From NCBI RefSeq assembly GCF_000152705.1, contig NZ_CH672413.1, forward strand, positions 1 to 64,000: a stretch of DNA of 64,000 nucleotides. The letters run 5' to 3'. The position numbers and the translations under genes are program-made. Shown here piece after piece: positions 43,590 through 51,236 of this stretch. The notes beneath the pieces were generated by a model. It saw nothing but the letters and a program-made list of their open reading frames with translations, was not told the origin of the DNA and ran no database searches. Positions within the stretch are counted from its first letter, which is position 1. Every line of letters starts with the position of its first letter. Source of the stretch: Janibacter sp. HTCC2649 (GTDB lineage Bacteria > Actinomycetota > Actinomycetes > Actinomycetales > Dermatophilaceae).

Positions 43590-44080
43590 GCAAACACGGC
43601 GATTCCATCGAGCTCGAGGTGAACGCCCGACCATTGGCTCAGATTTTCGAGGAACTCACTGATTTTCGGGGCGGCTGCGGAGCCCTTGTAGTGAGCTGGC
43701 ACGACCACGGCGGCGGTGCGGACACTGCTGGCCGCAGCCATCTTAAGGACGCCAACGAGGGCCTCGTTGTTGTTCCATGCACGTCCAGCGTGAACCGAAA
43801 CACCCAAGCCTGAGATCGAGTGCAGGGCGTCAATCGACACTGATCCGGGTCCCAGACGCATTGCGGCGGTGACGAGCAGGTCGCCGTTGACTGGGATGCG
43901 GAACCCCTTGTCGGCGAGCCGGTCCGCGACTGCGGCAGCGACGACCGGCTTCCTCAACCCTCCATCCGCGGCCTCCACCCTCCCGCGTATCCCGTCGACC
44001 ACCGCGTCCAGAGCCGACAAGGCGCTAAGGACGGGGGGTGCGGCGCTGATCCCCCCTCCGAGGTGGATGTACGTGTACAC
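43583..44080 (-). CDS. unknown 165-residue protein beside the methyltransferase
   Basis: Not recognised with confidence. It overlaps the methyltransferase 3' end by seven bases, tail to tail. The C-terminal half runs as alternating beta/alpha: a GLGVSVHAGRAWNNNEALVG segment, then TAAVVVPAHYKG and VHLELDGIAVFAY. I see some resemblance to the C-terminal parts of restriction-type nucleases, but a canonical (D/E)-x-K is not evident. The position argues for a cognate restriction component or an accessory factor; this is inference. Confidence 0.5.
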   Translation of the reverse strand: MYTYIHLGGGISAAPPVLSALSALDAVVDGIRGRVEAADGGLRKPVVAAAVADRLADKGFRIPVNGDLLVTAAMRLGPGSVSIDALHSISGLGVSVHAGRAWNNNEALVGVLKMAAASSVRTAAVVVPAHYKGSAAAPKISEFLENLSQWSGVHLELDGIAVFAY

Positions 44081-44260
44081 AGTTGCTAGCTTGCCAGCTA
44101 GGCATTAGACGTAGGCGATGAAATCGCCTATTTGCTTGTGAGCGCCAGCGCGAACAACGTCGTCGCGAGGGCAATGTGGGACTCTTCACGCGTCATCCAC
44201 CCAAGTCGTAAAAACCTCGTTCGGCAGCCTGTGAACCCCCACTGATGTCATTATGACGCG
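44081..44260. other. intergenic, right part of the island core
   Basis: No gene seen. It holds the divergent upstream region of the 165-residue gene, with AT-rich runs near 44085-44120 (TAGCTTGCCAGCTA, an imperfect inverted repeat) and no ribosome-binding site of note. The next small ORF begins at 44261. Confidence 0.4.
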
Positions 44261-44407
44261 ATGAACCCCCTGTTTGCTTGGATAGTGTCTCTGATTTTGA
44301 CCATCTTCCTTCTGGCTGCCGTGGGCGTTGGCCTTATCGGCTGGCTACTAGGCCTTATTTTCCTGCCGATTATCGGGGCCGTCGTAATCATGACGGTCAC
44401 CAGCTGA
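44261..44407 (+). CDS. small hydrophobic membrane peptide
   Basis: A 48-residue ORF, nearly all hydrophobic: MNPLFAWIVSLILTIFLLAA then GVGLIGWLLGLIFLPIIG and VVIMTVTS. Two membrane helices are likely (residues 5-25 and 27-46) with almost no charge. No clear ribosome-binding site precedes it. It sits between the methyltransferase-side unknown and the SIR2-like gene. Small membrane peptides in such positions can be toxin-like or simply chance ORFs; I cannot distinguish. Confidence 0.4.
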   Translation: MNPLFAWIVSLILTIFLLAAVGVGLIGWLLGLIFLPIIGAVVIMTVTS

Positions 44408-44556
44408 AGATTTCGGCCCTCCGACCGTGCGGAGAGCCGTCGCGAAATTGCGCGGTTTAGGTCGGCTCAGGTGTGCTCACGACGCAAGTCTCGGCTTCTG
44501 TGACCAGTTCTCGTGACCTTCTGGCGTAGCTACCAGCCGGGAGAAGCTGGTCGGTC

Positions 44557-44820
44557 GCTGAACGATTGGGGGACATACCGAAGAGGCAGGAGGGCGGCCA
44601 GCGGGCGCCCAGCGCGGACGACTGTGATCTCATCGTCGAGATCCTCCAGGGGCGCCGGCTTCCGCAACGCAGCCTGCTCGCGGAAGCCGACGAGCGAGAG
44701 GCGCGCGCCGATCGACTGATGGTCGAGCAGTCGACGATCCTCAAGGTGACCCGACTCATCCACCGGGTGGAAGTGCGTGGGGGAGCGGGCAGTGGGAAGA
44801 CGGTTCTGACTGTGACTCAG
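44557..44820 (+). pseudogene. decayed internal fragment of the NERD/helicase gene
   Basis: About 264 bases closely resemble the middle of the intact gene at 49407-51083 (its 49880-50143 part), roughly 88 percent identical by eye. The stretch includes DDCDLIVEILQGRRLPQRS and RGGAGSGKTVL, the Walker A motif, after which similarity stops abruptly at a TTCTATGAG junction. It has no start region of its own and no continuation, so it is a truncated remnant. Confidence 0.85.
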
Positions 44821-44888
44821 TTCTATGAGATCGGGTGGATAAGGGCATTGAGGTCCGGTTGGGGCTTCGTCGCTGCCACGATGCGAGG

Positions 44889-46436
44889 GTGAGCGTGCGC
44901 GACATACCAAGTCCATCAGCCCCCAAGCCCGTCGCTAGTTTGAACGACCCACTCGTTGGGCCCGATTCCCCCCTCGAGGGTGGGCATCTCTTCATGGTCC
45001 ACGGCAGGATCGAAGACTTGACGCACGACGCGGCCATCGTTCCGGTGGATGAGTTCCTGTCGTTCAACCGGATCTGGGGCCCCCTCCTCGGAGAGACCTG
45101 GCCCTCGGCACCCGCGACGTGGGCACAGGGATGGGGACGAGTCGAGGACGGCTCCTACTGGCTTGTCCAGGTCGGAGACGGTAACTACGCAAAGGTGCTG
45201 CAGCGCGTCACGTGTGCTGTCGACGACGTCTGCGAGCAGATTCGGAAACCGATCGGCGGACGGCAACGCCCTTTGCTCGCACTTCCCGTCCTCGGAGTCG
45301 GCAGGGGAGGGCATCATCACGAGCCGGGGCGTGTGCTGAAGCTTTTGGTGGAGCACTTGGAGAGCCTCGCCCTGTCGCATGAAATCGACATTGTTCTGGT
45401 CACGCCCGAACCCTCGGTCTACGCTGCCGCCCAGTTTGTGCGTCGCGGAACATCGGCCCTGCCTCCACGGATGGAGCAGCTGGCAAGAGCGATCGGAGAC
45501 CGTGCGACGAGGGACGAGCTCGCGTTGTTCATCGGAGCTGGCGCGAGCATGGCAGCAGGGTTGCCGTCCTGGACGGAGCTCATCCGCCGATTGGCCGTGG
45601 GCGTGGAAGGGGCCGACACGGAGGCGTTTGCGGCGCTGGGTGCCACGGATCAGGCCGAACTCATCCAGTCATATGACGTTGAGGGCTTCCAATCCCGAGT
45701 TGCCGATATCGTTGGGACGGCCGAAAGGCCTGCGCTGGTCCATGGCCTTCTCGCCGGTTTGGGCGTTCGGAACGCAGTGACCACGAACTACGACACCTTC
45801 TATGAGCAAGCCGTTGAAGCATCAGGCCGCGAGATGAAGAGCGTGCTGCCCTGGCAGTCGGCTGTCGGAGCCCAGCGCTGGGTGCTCAAACTCCACGGTG
45901 ACGTCAGCAAGCCGGAGAGCATCGTCCTGACTCGGCGTCACATGGTTCGCTTCGATGCCGCGAATCGACCGTCCGCGTCGTTGCTCCAATCGGTGCTCCT
46001 GACCAAGCATCTGCTCGTCGTGGGGACCTCGCTGACAGACGACAACGTGTTGCGGCTGGCCCACGAGGTGCAGGAGTACAGAGAGAAGTACCGGCCCGGT
46101 GTTGAGGAGCCGTTTGGGACACAACTCGATGCGACCGACGGTGTGGGGAGACTGCGTGCGCGGCTCTGGGCTGGTCAGCTGGACTGGGTTCACTTGCAGG
46201 ACTTTGGTACTGAGACTCCGCCTCGTGCGCTCGAACTTCTCCTTGACCGCGCCGGAGCACATGCGAGTGGCGACGCACCTTGGCTTCTGGACGATCGGTT
46301 CTCTGGCCTGTTCAACGACCAGGCCGACAAGGATCTGGCGGACCGGGCCCGGGGCCTCCTCAGTGAAGCGAAGGCGCGTGATTCCGCGATGTGGGAACCG
46401 TTGGTTGCCGCTCTCAACAGGCTCGGCGGTGTGTGA
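44889..46436 (+). CDS. SIR2-family protein with macro-like N-terminal domain
   Basis: A 515-residue protein. Residues about 30-190 resemble a macro-like (ADP-ribose-binding) domain: VHGRIEDLTHDAAIVPVDE and LALPVLGVGRGGHHHEPG, then a DIVLVTPEPSVYAAAQ strand. From about 210 a SIR2 domain follows: FIGAGASMAAGLPSWTEL, NAVTTNYDTFYEQA, LKLHGDVSKPESIV and LVVGTSLTDDN. SIR2 proteins with this architecture act as NAD-depleting effectors in several defence systems (Thoeris ThsA, DSR). The GTG start at 44889 has CACGAT six bases upstream, the same leader as the intact helicase gene at 49407. Downstream are remnants of that helicase and a DraG fusion. Confidence 0.85.
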   Translation: MSVRDIPSPSAPKPVASLNDPLVGPDSPLEGGHLFMVHGRIEDLTHDAAIVPVDEFLSFNRIWGPLLGETWPSAPATWAQGWGRVEDGSYWLVQVGDGNYAKVLQRVTCAVDDVCEQIRKPIGGRQRPLLALPVLGVGRGGHHHEPGRVLKLLVEHLESLALSHEIDIVLVTPEPSVYAAAQFVRRGTSALPPRMEQLARAIGDRATRDELALFIGAGASMAAGLPSWTELIRRLAVGVEGADTEAFAALGATDQAELIQSYDVEGFQSRVADIVGTAERPALVHGLLAGLGVRNAVTTNYDTFYEQAVEASGREMKSVLPWQSAVGAQRWVLKLHGDVSKPESIVLTRRHMVRFDAANRPSASLLQSVLLTKHLLVVGTSLTDDNVLRLAHEVQEYREKYRPGVEEPFGTQLDATDGVGRLRARLWAGQLDWVHLQDFGTETPPRALELLLDRAGAHASGDAPWLLDDRFSGLFNDQADKDLADRARGLLSEAKARDSAMWEPLVAALNRLGGV

Positions 46437-46664
46437 GGCGGGAACGCCACTCCTACCAACCGGGGTACCGCGACCACCAATGACGGTCGCGGCGCGGTGA
46501 ATACTCACTGCCACCTGGGGAGTCCGTGAGTTCGCGAACCGAGTCACGCGCAAGTGTGTCGAGCACCCACGCGAGTTCGTGCCGACTGATGAGGTCGAGC
46601 GGGAGTTGTGACGCGCCGTGGTTGGCGCCCAGAAGTGCCCTGCGACGGCACCGACGGAGTCTCC

Positions 46665-47047
46665 ATGTGGGAGACCGTTCTCAAGCAGGGTGAGCCTGAC
46701 TGGACGGCGCTCGCCAACGTTCGGCTCACGGACGAGGCGAAGGACCATGAGACGGACCTCATCGTGCTGATGCCCGATGCCGGCATCGTGGTGGTCGAGG
46801 TCAAGGGTGGAAGCGTGGCGGTCGATCCGGTGACGGGGGAGTGGCGGATTGCGAGCGGTGGCCGGCCGCGCGTCGTGCATCCGGTCGATCAGGTGCGGGG
46901 GACGAAGTACGCACTGAGGAAGTATGTCGAGCTCGACCCGCGGTGGCGAAACTCGATTCGCACGCGCGTGCGGTTCAGTCATGCGGTTGTCGTGCCGTTC
47001 ATGAGCTCGGGGAGAACTTCGCGACGCTGGACTGTTCGCGCTGGATG
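46665..47047 (+). pseudogene. decayed N-terminal fragment of the NERD/helicase gene
   Basis: About 380 bases match the 5' part of the intact copy (49465-49846), about 90 percent identical by eye. They include the NERD catalytic segment DAGIVVVEVKGGSVAV and the VRGTKYALRKYVELDPRW block. A one-base deletion near 46998 shifts the frame (compare GTGCACTTCACCGCG with GTGCCGTTCATGAG), and the copy stops at about 47047. No intact start or ATP-binding part remains. Confidence 0.85.
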
Positions 47048-47129
47048 GCTTCGCCGACACGCAGAGGCCCGGTCGGCGAGAAAGAGCCGTGACCGGCGAG
47101 TCAGCAGCGCGGCGGTGGATTGTCGCCCT

Positions 47130-48578
47130 TCAGGCACTCGACGCCACCTCCCAGAGGAGTCCGCTGCCACGTGTGGAGGGCATCGTTGCTATTGCCTGCA
47201 CTGCATCCTCGCGGTTGACTCCCCGGCGCGCGGAATACCGAACGGCAACTGACGGCGTGCGCTGCTCCGCGGCGGCGCAGTGGACCAGGACTCGCTCGCC
47301 CTCGGCTCGCAGTGCCTCGATGGCGTCAGCCGTGTCGTCGAGGACGAAGTCGAGGTAGGCGTTGGCTGTTGGGTCGTCGCTGTCGACGAGCCACACAGTG
47401 ATGTGATCCTCGGGCGCGATGCCCGGAGCAGGGACGTCCCGAATGCCAACGCGACAGAGGCTCACGACGGCGTCGACACCCAGTTCCTCGGCACGTCGGA
47501 AGTCGCGCCAAGTACCAAGAAGGACACCGTCGTCGTAGGGGTGGGGGACCGCCATGGGGGTCCAGGCCCCGGCATCTCGGTACTCCATGTGCGGGATCGC
47601 GGGCCACGCATCGTTGTCCACGCAGCCTCTGGCTGTCGTCACGGCAACTCCCACGAGGTCGGAACTCCGGAGTCCGGGCCAGCCGTGCACACGCCGGCGC
47701 CATCGCGCGGGGAGACCGGAGGCCCCATAGCGAGCACCGAGGAGGGCACCGGCAATCGCTGCAACGGTGTCTGTGTCGTTGCCGGCCTGGATGGCTGCGC
47801 TCAGCGCCCGCTGCACGTGGAGCGGCGAACCGGAACCGTCGTCCGTCGAGGTGGTCGCAGCCCAGGCGCACTGGAGTGCGGCCACGGTGAATCCGTTGGG
47901 GGAGAACCGACTTGGGTTTGCGCCCGCGGCCGCCTCGATCCATCCGGCCCATTGTTCCTGTCGGTCAGCTTCCAAGAGGTGCAGCCCCTGGCCGAGGTCG
48001 AAGCGACCCTCGAGGACGGCAATGCGCACGGCCTCCGACCAGAGGACGCACGAGTCGACCGCGAGCGGGTCGGGGTGCGTGAGCTCAGCGACGGATCGGG
48101 CAGCCGCTGATGTAGCCCCCGGGTCGTCGATCCGGGTCAGGCCGACGATGCCGGTGCGCATGAGGGCGCCGTTCCCCGCGGAGTGGCTCGTCGACGACGC
48201 GTGGGCCCGGCTGGCTGCATGGAGCCGCTCGGACGGTGAGCCGGTCAGCCCTCTTGCAGCGGTCAGCACCGCGCGAGTCTGGTTGCCCACGTCACCCGGC
48301 CCAGCGGCATACCACTCCTCGAAGCCAGCTGCGATCTCGTCGAGCGCGGTGGTGCTGGTGAGGTCGGCGCCCCACCCAGAGACGCGTGCGATGCACGCCG
48401 CCATTTGCGTGTCGTCGCTCCACTCGCCGGGCGCGTAGTTGCCCAGCCCACCGCCAAGCATCTCGGGCTCCCCGATCGGAGGAGTGCTGAACTCGTACGG
48501 CACGCCGAGTGCGTCCCCAATCGCCTGACCGAGCAGCACCCCGGCCCCACGGTCCTCCTGCTGTGGTGTCAGTTTCAT
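47130..48578 (-). CDS. ADP-ribosylglycohydrolase fused to a dual-specificity phosphatase-like domain
   Basis: A 482-residue protein. Residues 1-330 are a DraG-type (ARH) fold with GQAIGDALGVPYE, GEWSDDTQMAACIA and the distal GNDTDTVAAIAGALLGARYG metal motifs, expected to remove ADP-ribose. From about 345 a phosphatase-like domain follows, with the signature HCAAAEQR (Cys434, Arg440, the C-x5-R loop) of tyrosine/dual-specificity phosphatases. A strong AAGGGAGGG precedes ATG 48578. Both activities are inferred from motifs. Neighbours include a macro-like/SIR2 protein, so an ADP-ribose theme is plausible. Confidence 0.88.
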   Translation of the reverse strand: MKLTPQQEDRGAGVLLGQAIGDALGVPYEFSTPPIGEPEMLGGGLGNYAPGEWSDDTQMAACIARVSGWGADLTSTTALDEIAAGFEEWYAAGPGDVGNQTRAVLTAARGLTGSPSERLHAASRAHASSTSHSAGNGALMRTGIVGLTRIDDPGATSAAARSVAELTHPDPLAVDSCVLWSEAVRIAVLEGRFDLGQGLHLLEADRQEQWAGWIEAAAGANPSRFSPNGFTVAALQCAWAATTSTDDGSGSPLHVQRALSAAIQAGNDTDTVAAIAGALLGARYGASGLPARWRRRVHGWPGLRSSDLVGVAVTTARGCVDNDAWPAIPHMEYRDAGAWTPMAVPHPYDDGVLLGTWRDFRRAEELGVDAVVSLCRVGIRDVPAPGIAPEDHITVWLVDSDDPTANAYLDFVLDDTADAIEALRAEGERVLVHCAAAEQRTPSVAVRYSARRGVNREDAVQAIATMPSTRGSGLLWEVASSA

Positions 48579-48633
48579 GACCCTCCCTTATCGTCCCGCT
48601 GAGACTAGGACTCGGGAGTGACAGGTCCACTGG

Positions 48634-49308
48634 TCACACCTCGGTGTCGGAGACGGCTTGACCGTCCATGCCCCCAGGTCGACCGAGGCGCCATCCGATC
48701 ATGTCCAGAGCGCGAAGAGGAGTGATGGTGGGGTGCTCGGCCAGCCCAGCCAGCTCACGCCACTCATCGTGGTGGACGCGGAGGTCCGCCTGAACCGCGC
48801 GGAGCCAGAGAATCGTGAACTCCGTCCAGTTGCGTGTGCCCTTCTTGGCCGTTGGGATCACGGGTTGCCCCAGCTCCATGTAGCACCGGCGAATGTGGTC
48901 GTCGTAGAGCGGGATCAGCTCCGGTGCCATGCGGTGCAGCACTTTGGAGAAGGTCGTGAGGAGTACGCCCGGAATCTGGCGGGTCTCATGCAACGCGAGC
49001 AGATCCGCCAGCTTGCTCAAGGTTTCGTCATCGGCCTCCAGCAACGTCATGCCTGCGAGCTCGGACAACTGGCTGTTGATCTCGGGTAGGAGCGCCTGCA
49101 TGGCGTAGTACGCATCCAGGCTCAGGTTCCGGACGTTCAGGAGCAGCGGAGCCAGCAGGTCGGCGTCACCCACGGTCGTCCCGCCCGAACCCTCGTACGC
49201 GTCGTATGCCGGGTACGCCCACCCGCCGCTCTTGCTGACGTACTCAGCCACGAGCGCCTTGGCCTCATCGACCTCGATCTCGGCCCCACCAACCTTGAGG
49301 ATCGTCAT
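48634..49308 (-). CDS. uncharacterised protein, possibly DUF6308-like
   Basis: A 224-residue cytoplasmic protein. It is acidic at the N-terminus (VGGAEIEVDEAKALVAEYV) and mostly helical. LLLNVRNLSLDAYYAMQALLP and IPGVLLTTFSKVLHRMAPELIPLYDDHIRRCY resemble actinobacterial DUF6308-type proteins, whose function is not known. The ATG at 49308 lacks a strong ribosome-binding site. It precedes the DraG fusion on the same strand by 55 bases, so the two may be co-transcribed. Confidence 0.6.
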   Translation of the reverse strand: MTILKVGGAEIEVDEAKALVAEYVSKSGGWAYPAYDAYEGSGGTTVGDADLLAPLLLNVRNLSLDAYYAMQALLPEINSQLSELAGMTLLEADDETLSKLADLLALHETRQIPGVLLTTFSKVLHRMAPELIPLYDDHIRRCYMELGQPVIPTAKKGTRNWTEFTILWLRAVQADLRVHHDEWRELAGLAEHPTITPLRALDMIGWRLGRPGGMDGQAVSDTEV

Positions 49309-49406
49309 GGCCCGAGCGTCGCATGGGCTCTGGCCCGGCGACGGTCATTCAGCCACTTTTGCCCGGTCTGCCTGTGCCTGTCGGTAACGCCTGCCACGAT
49401 GCGAAG

Positions 49407-51083
49407 GTGACTGCGCGCGGCATACCGGAATTTCCCTCTTTCGCGACTGAGTCGGAACGGCAGGTGTGGGAGACCGTCCTCAAGCAGGGGGACCCTGACT
49501 GGACGGTGCTCGCCAACGTTCGGCTCACGGACGAGGCGAAGGACCATGAGGCGGACCTCATCGTGTTGATGCCCAATGTCGGCATCGTGGTGGTCGAGGT
49601 CAAGGGTGGAAGCGTCGCGGTCGATCCGGTGACGGGGGAGTGGCGGATCGCCAGCGGTGGCCGGCCGCGCGTCGTGCATCCGGTCGATCAGGTGCGGGGG
49701 ACGAAGTACGCGCTGAGGAAGTACGTCGAGCTGGATCCGCGGTGGCGGAACTCGAGCCGCACGCGGGTGCGGTTCGGTCACGCGGTCGTCGTGCACTTCA
49801 CCGCGCTCGGGGAGGACTTCGCGACGCCGGACTGTCCGCGCTGGATGATCCACGATCGCGGGGACCAGGCCGTTCTCGCTGAGCGGTTGGGGGACATCCC
49901 GAAGAGGCAGGAGAGCGGCCAGCGTGCACCCAGCGAGGACGACTGTGACCTCATCGTCGAGATCCTCCAGGGGCGCGGTCTGCCGCAACGCAGCCTCCTC
50001 GCGGAGGCCGACGAGCGAGAGGCGCGCGCCGACCGACTGACCGTCGAGCAGTCGACGGTCCTCAAGGTGACCCGACTCATCCACCGAGTGGACGTGCGTG
50101 GGGGAGCGGGCAGTGGGAAGACGGTCCTCGCGGTGACCCAGGCGAAGGACCTCGCTCACGGACGGCAGGGTGAACGGCCACAGCGCGTTGCGCTGCTCTG
50201 CTATTCGATCGGGTTGGCGGCCTGGTTCAAGCGGCTGCTGGCGTCTGCGGATCGCAAGCACACGCCGGCGTTCGTGGGCACCTTCCAGGAGTTCGCGGCA
50301 TACCTGGGGGTGTCGGACTTTGGCGGGCGGGATGACCGGGAGTTCTGGGAGACCGGGCTGCCGCAGCGCATGTCGGAACTGGTCGACGAACTTCCACCGG
50401 AGAAGCGGTTCGACGCGTTCGTCGTCGACGAGGCGCAGGACTTCGCCGACCTGTGGTGGACGCCGATCGTGCGCGCCATGAGGGATGAGGAGCAGAGCGG
50501 CCTGTATGTGTATTCGGATGAGAACCAGCGGGTGTTCGCCCGGTTCGGTCGGCCACCGCTGCCGCTCGTGCCGCTGATCCTCGACCACAACCTGCGCAAT
50601 ACGAAGCAGATCGCCGAGACCTTCAGTTCGCTGACGCCGATGCGGATGTATGCGCGCGGTGGCGACGGTCCCGAAGCCGAGTTCATCGCGAGCTCGCGCG
50701 AGGACGCGCTGGACGTGGCGAGCGATCAGATCGATCGGTTGCTCGATGAAGGCTGGCGGCCAGAGGACATCTGCCTGCTGACGACCGGTACGCGGCACGA
50801 GGAGCAGACGAACCTGCAGGACCTGCTGGGGCAGGACGGCTACTGGGACACGTTCTGGGACAAGGACTCTGTGTTCTATGGGCACGTGCTCGGATGCAAG
50901 GGACTCGAGCGGCGGGTGGTCGTGTTGTGCGTCAACGACAAGTCCGTGATCGAGCGTGGGCGGGAGCGGCTGTACGTCGGGCTGTCGCGGGCGACGGACA
51001 AGTTGGTCGTTGTCGGTGACCCAGACCTGATCCGCGAGATGGGTGGCGCCGAGGTCGCGAAGCGCCTTGGCATTGCGCCGTGA
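49407..51083 (+). CDS. NERD nuclease-helicase fusion protein
   Basis: A 558-residue protein. It opens with a NERD nuclease-related domain, with the Asp and Glu-Val-Lys of HEADLIVLMPNVGIVVVEVKGG. It continues with a superfamily I helicase: Walker A RGGAGSGKTVLAV, motif II FDAFVVDEAQDF, the region YVYSDENQRVF, and C-terminal VGLSRATDKLVVVG. GTG 49407 has CACGATGCGAAG upstream, the same leader as the SIR2 gene, consistent with leaderless transcription. Two decayed copies lie upstream. NERD-helicases are common in defence islands; the DNA substrate is unknown. Confidence 0.9.
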   Translation: MTARGIPEFPSFATESERQVWETVLKQGDPDWTVLANVRLTDEAKDHEADLIVLMPNVGIVVVEVKGGSVAVDPVTGEWRIASGGRPRVVHPVDQVRGTKYALRKYVELDPRWRNSSRTRVRFGHAVVVHFTALGEDFATPDCPRWMIHDRGDQAVLAERLGDIPKRQESGQRAPSEDDCDLIVEILQGRGLPQRSLLAEADEREARADRLTVEQSTVLKVTRLIHRVDVRGGAGSGKTVLAVTQAKDLAHGRQGERPQRVALLCYSIGLAAWFKRLLASADRKHTPAFVGTFQEFAAYLGVSDFGGRDDREFWETGLPQRMSELVDELPPEKRFDAFVVDEAQDFADLWWTPIVRAMRDEEQSGLYVYSDENQRVFARFGRPPLPLVPLILDHNLRNTKQIAETFSSLTPMRMYARGGDGPEAEFIASSREDALDVASDQIDRLLDEGWRPEDICLLTTGTRHEEQTNLQDLLGQDGYWDTFWDKDSVFYGHVLGCKGLERRVVVLCVNDKSVIERGRERLYVGLSRATDKLVVVGDPDLIREMGGAEVAKRLGIAP

Positions 51084-51236
51084 CGGATCAACTGGTCGAC
51101 CTGCCACACGAATTTGAGCCACCGCCAGACTGGGGTCGTCCTGCCGCCCCTATTGAGCTTGTTTCGCGATTTTCCATATTGGGATGAGCCAACTGAGGAG
51201 GATACGGATGATGTCAACTGCGTTGGAAGGGCAGGC

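Noticed and set aside
46608-47252. Functional NERD-domain gene
   Set aside because: A one-base deletion relative to the intact copy breaks the frame near 46998 and similarity ends at about 47047.
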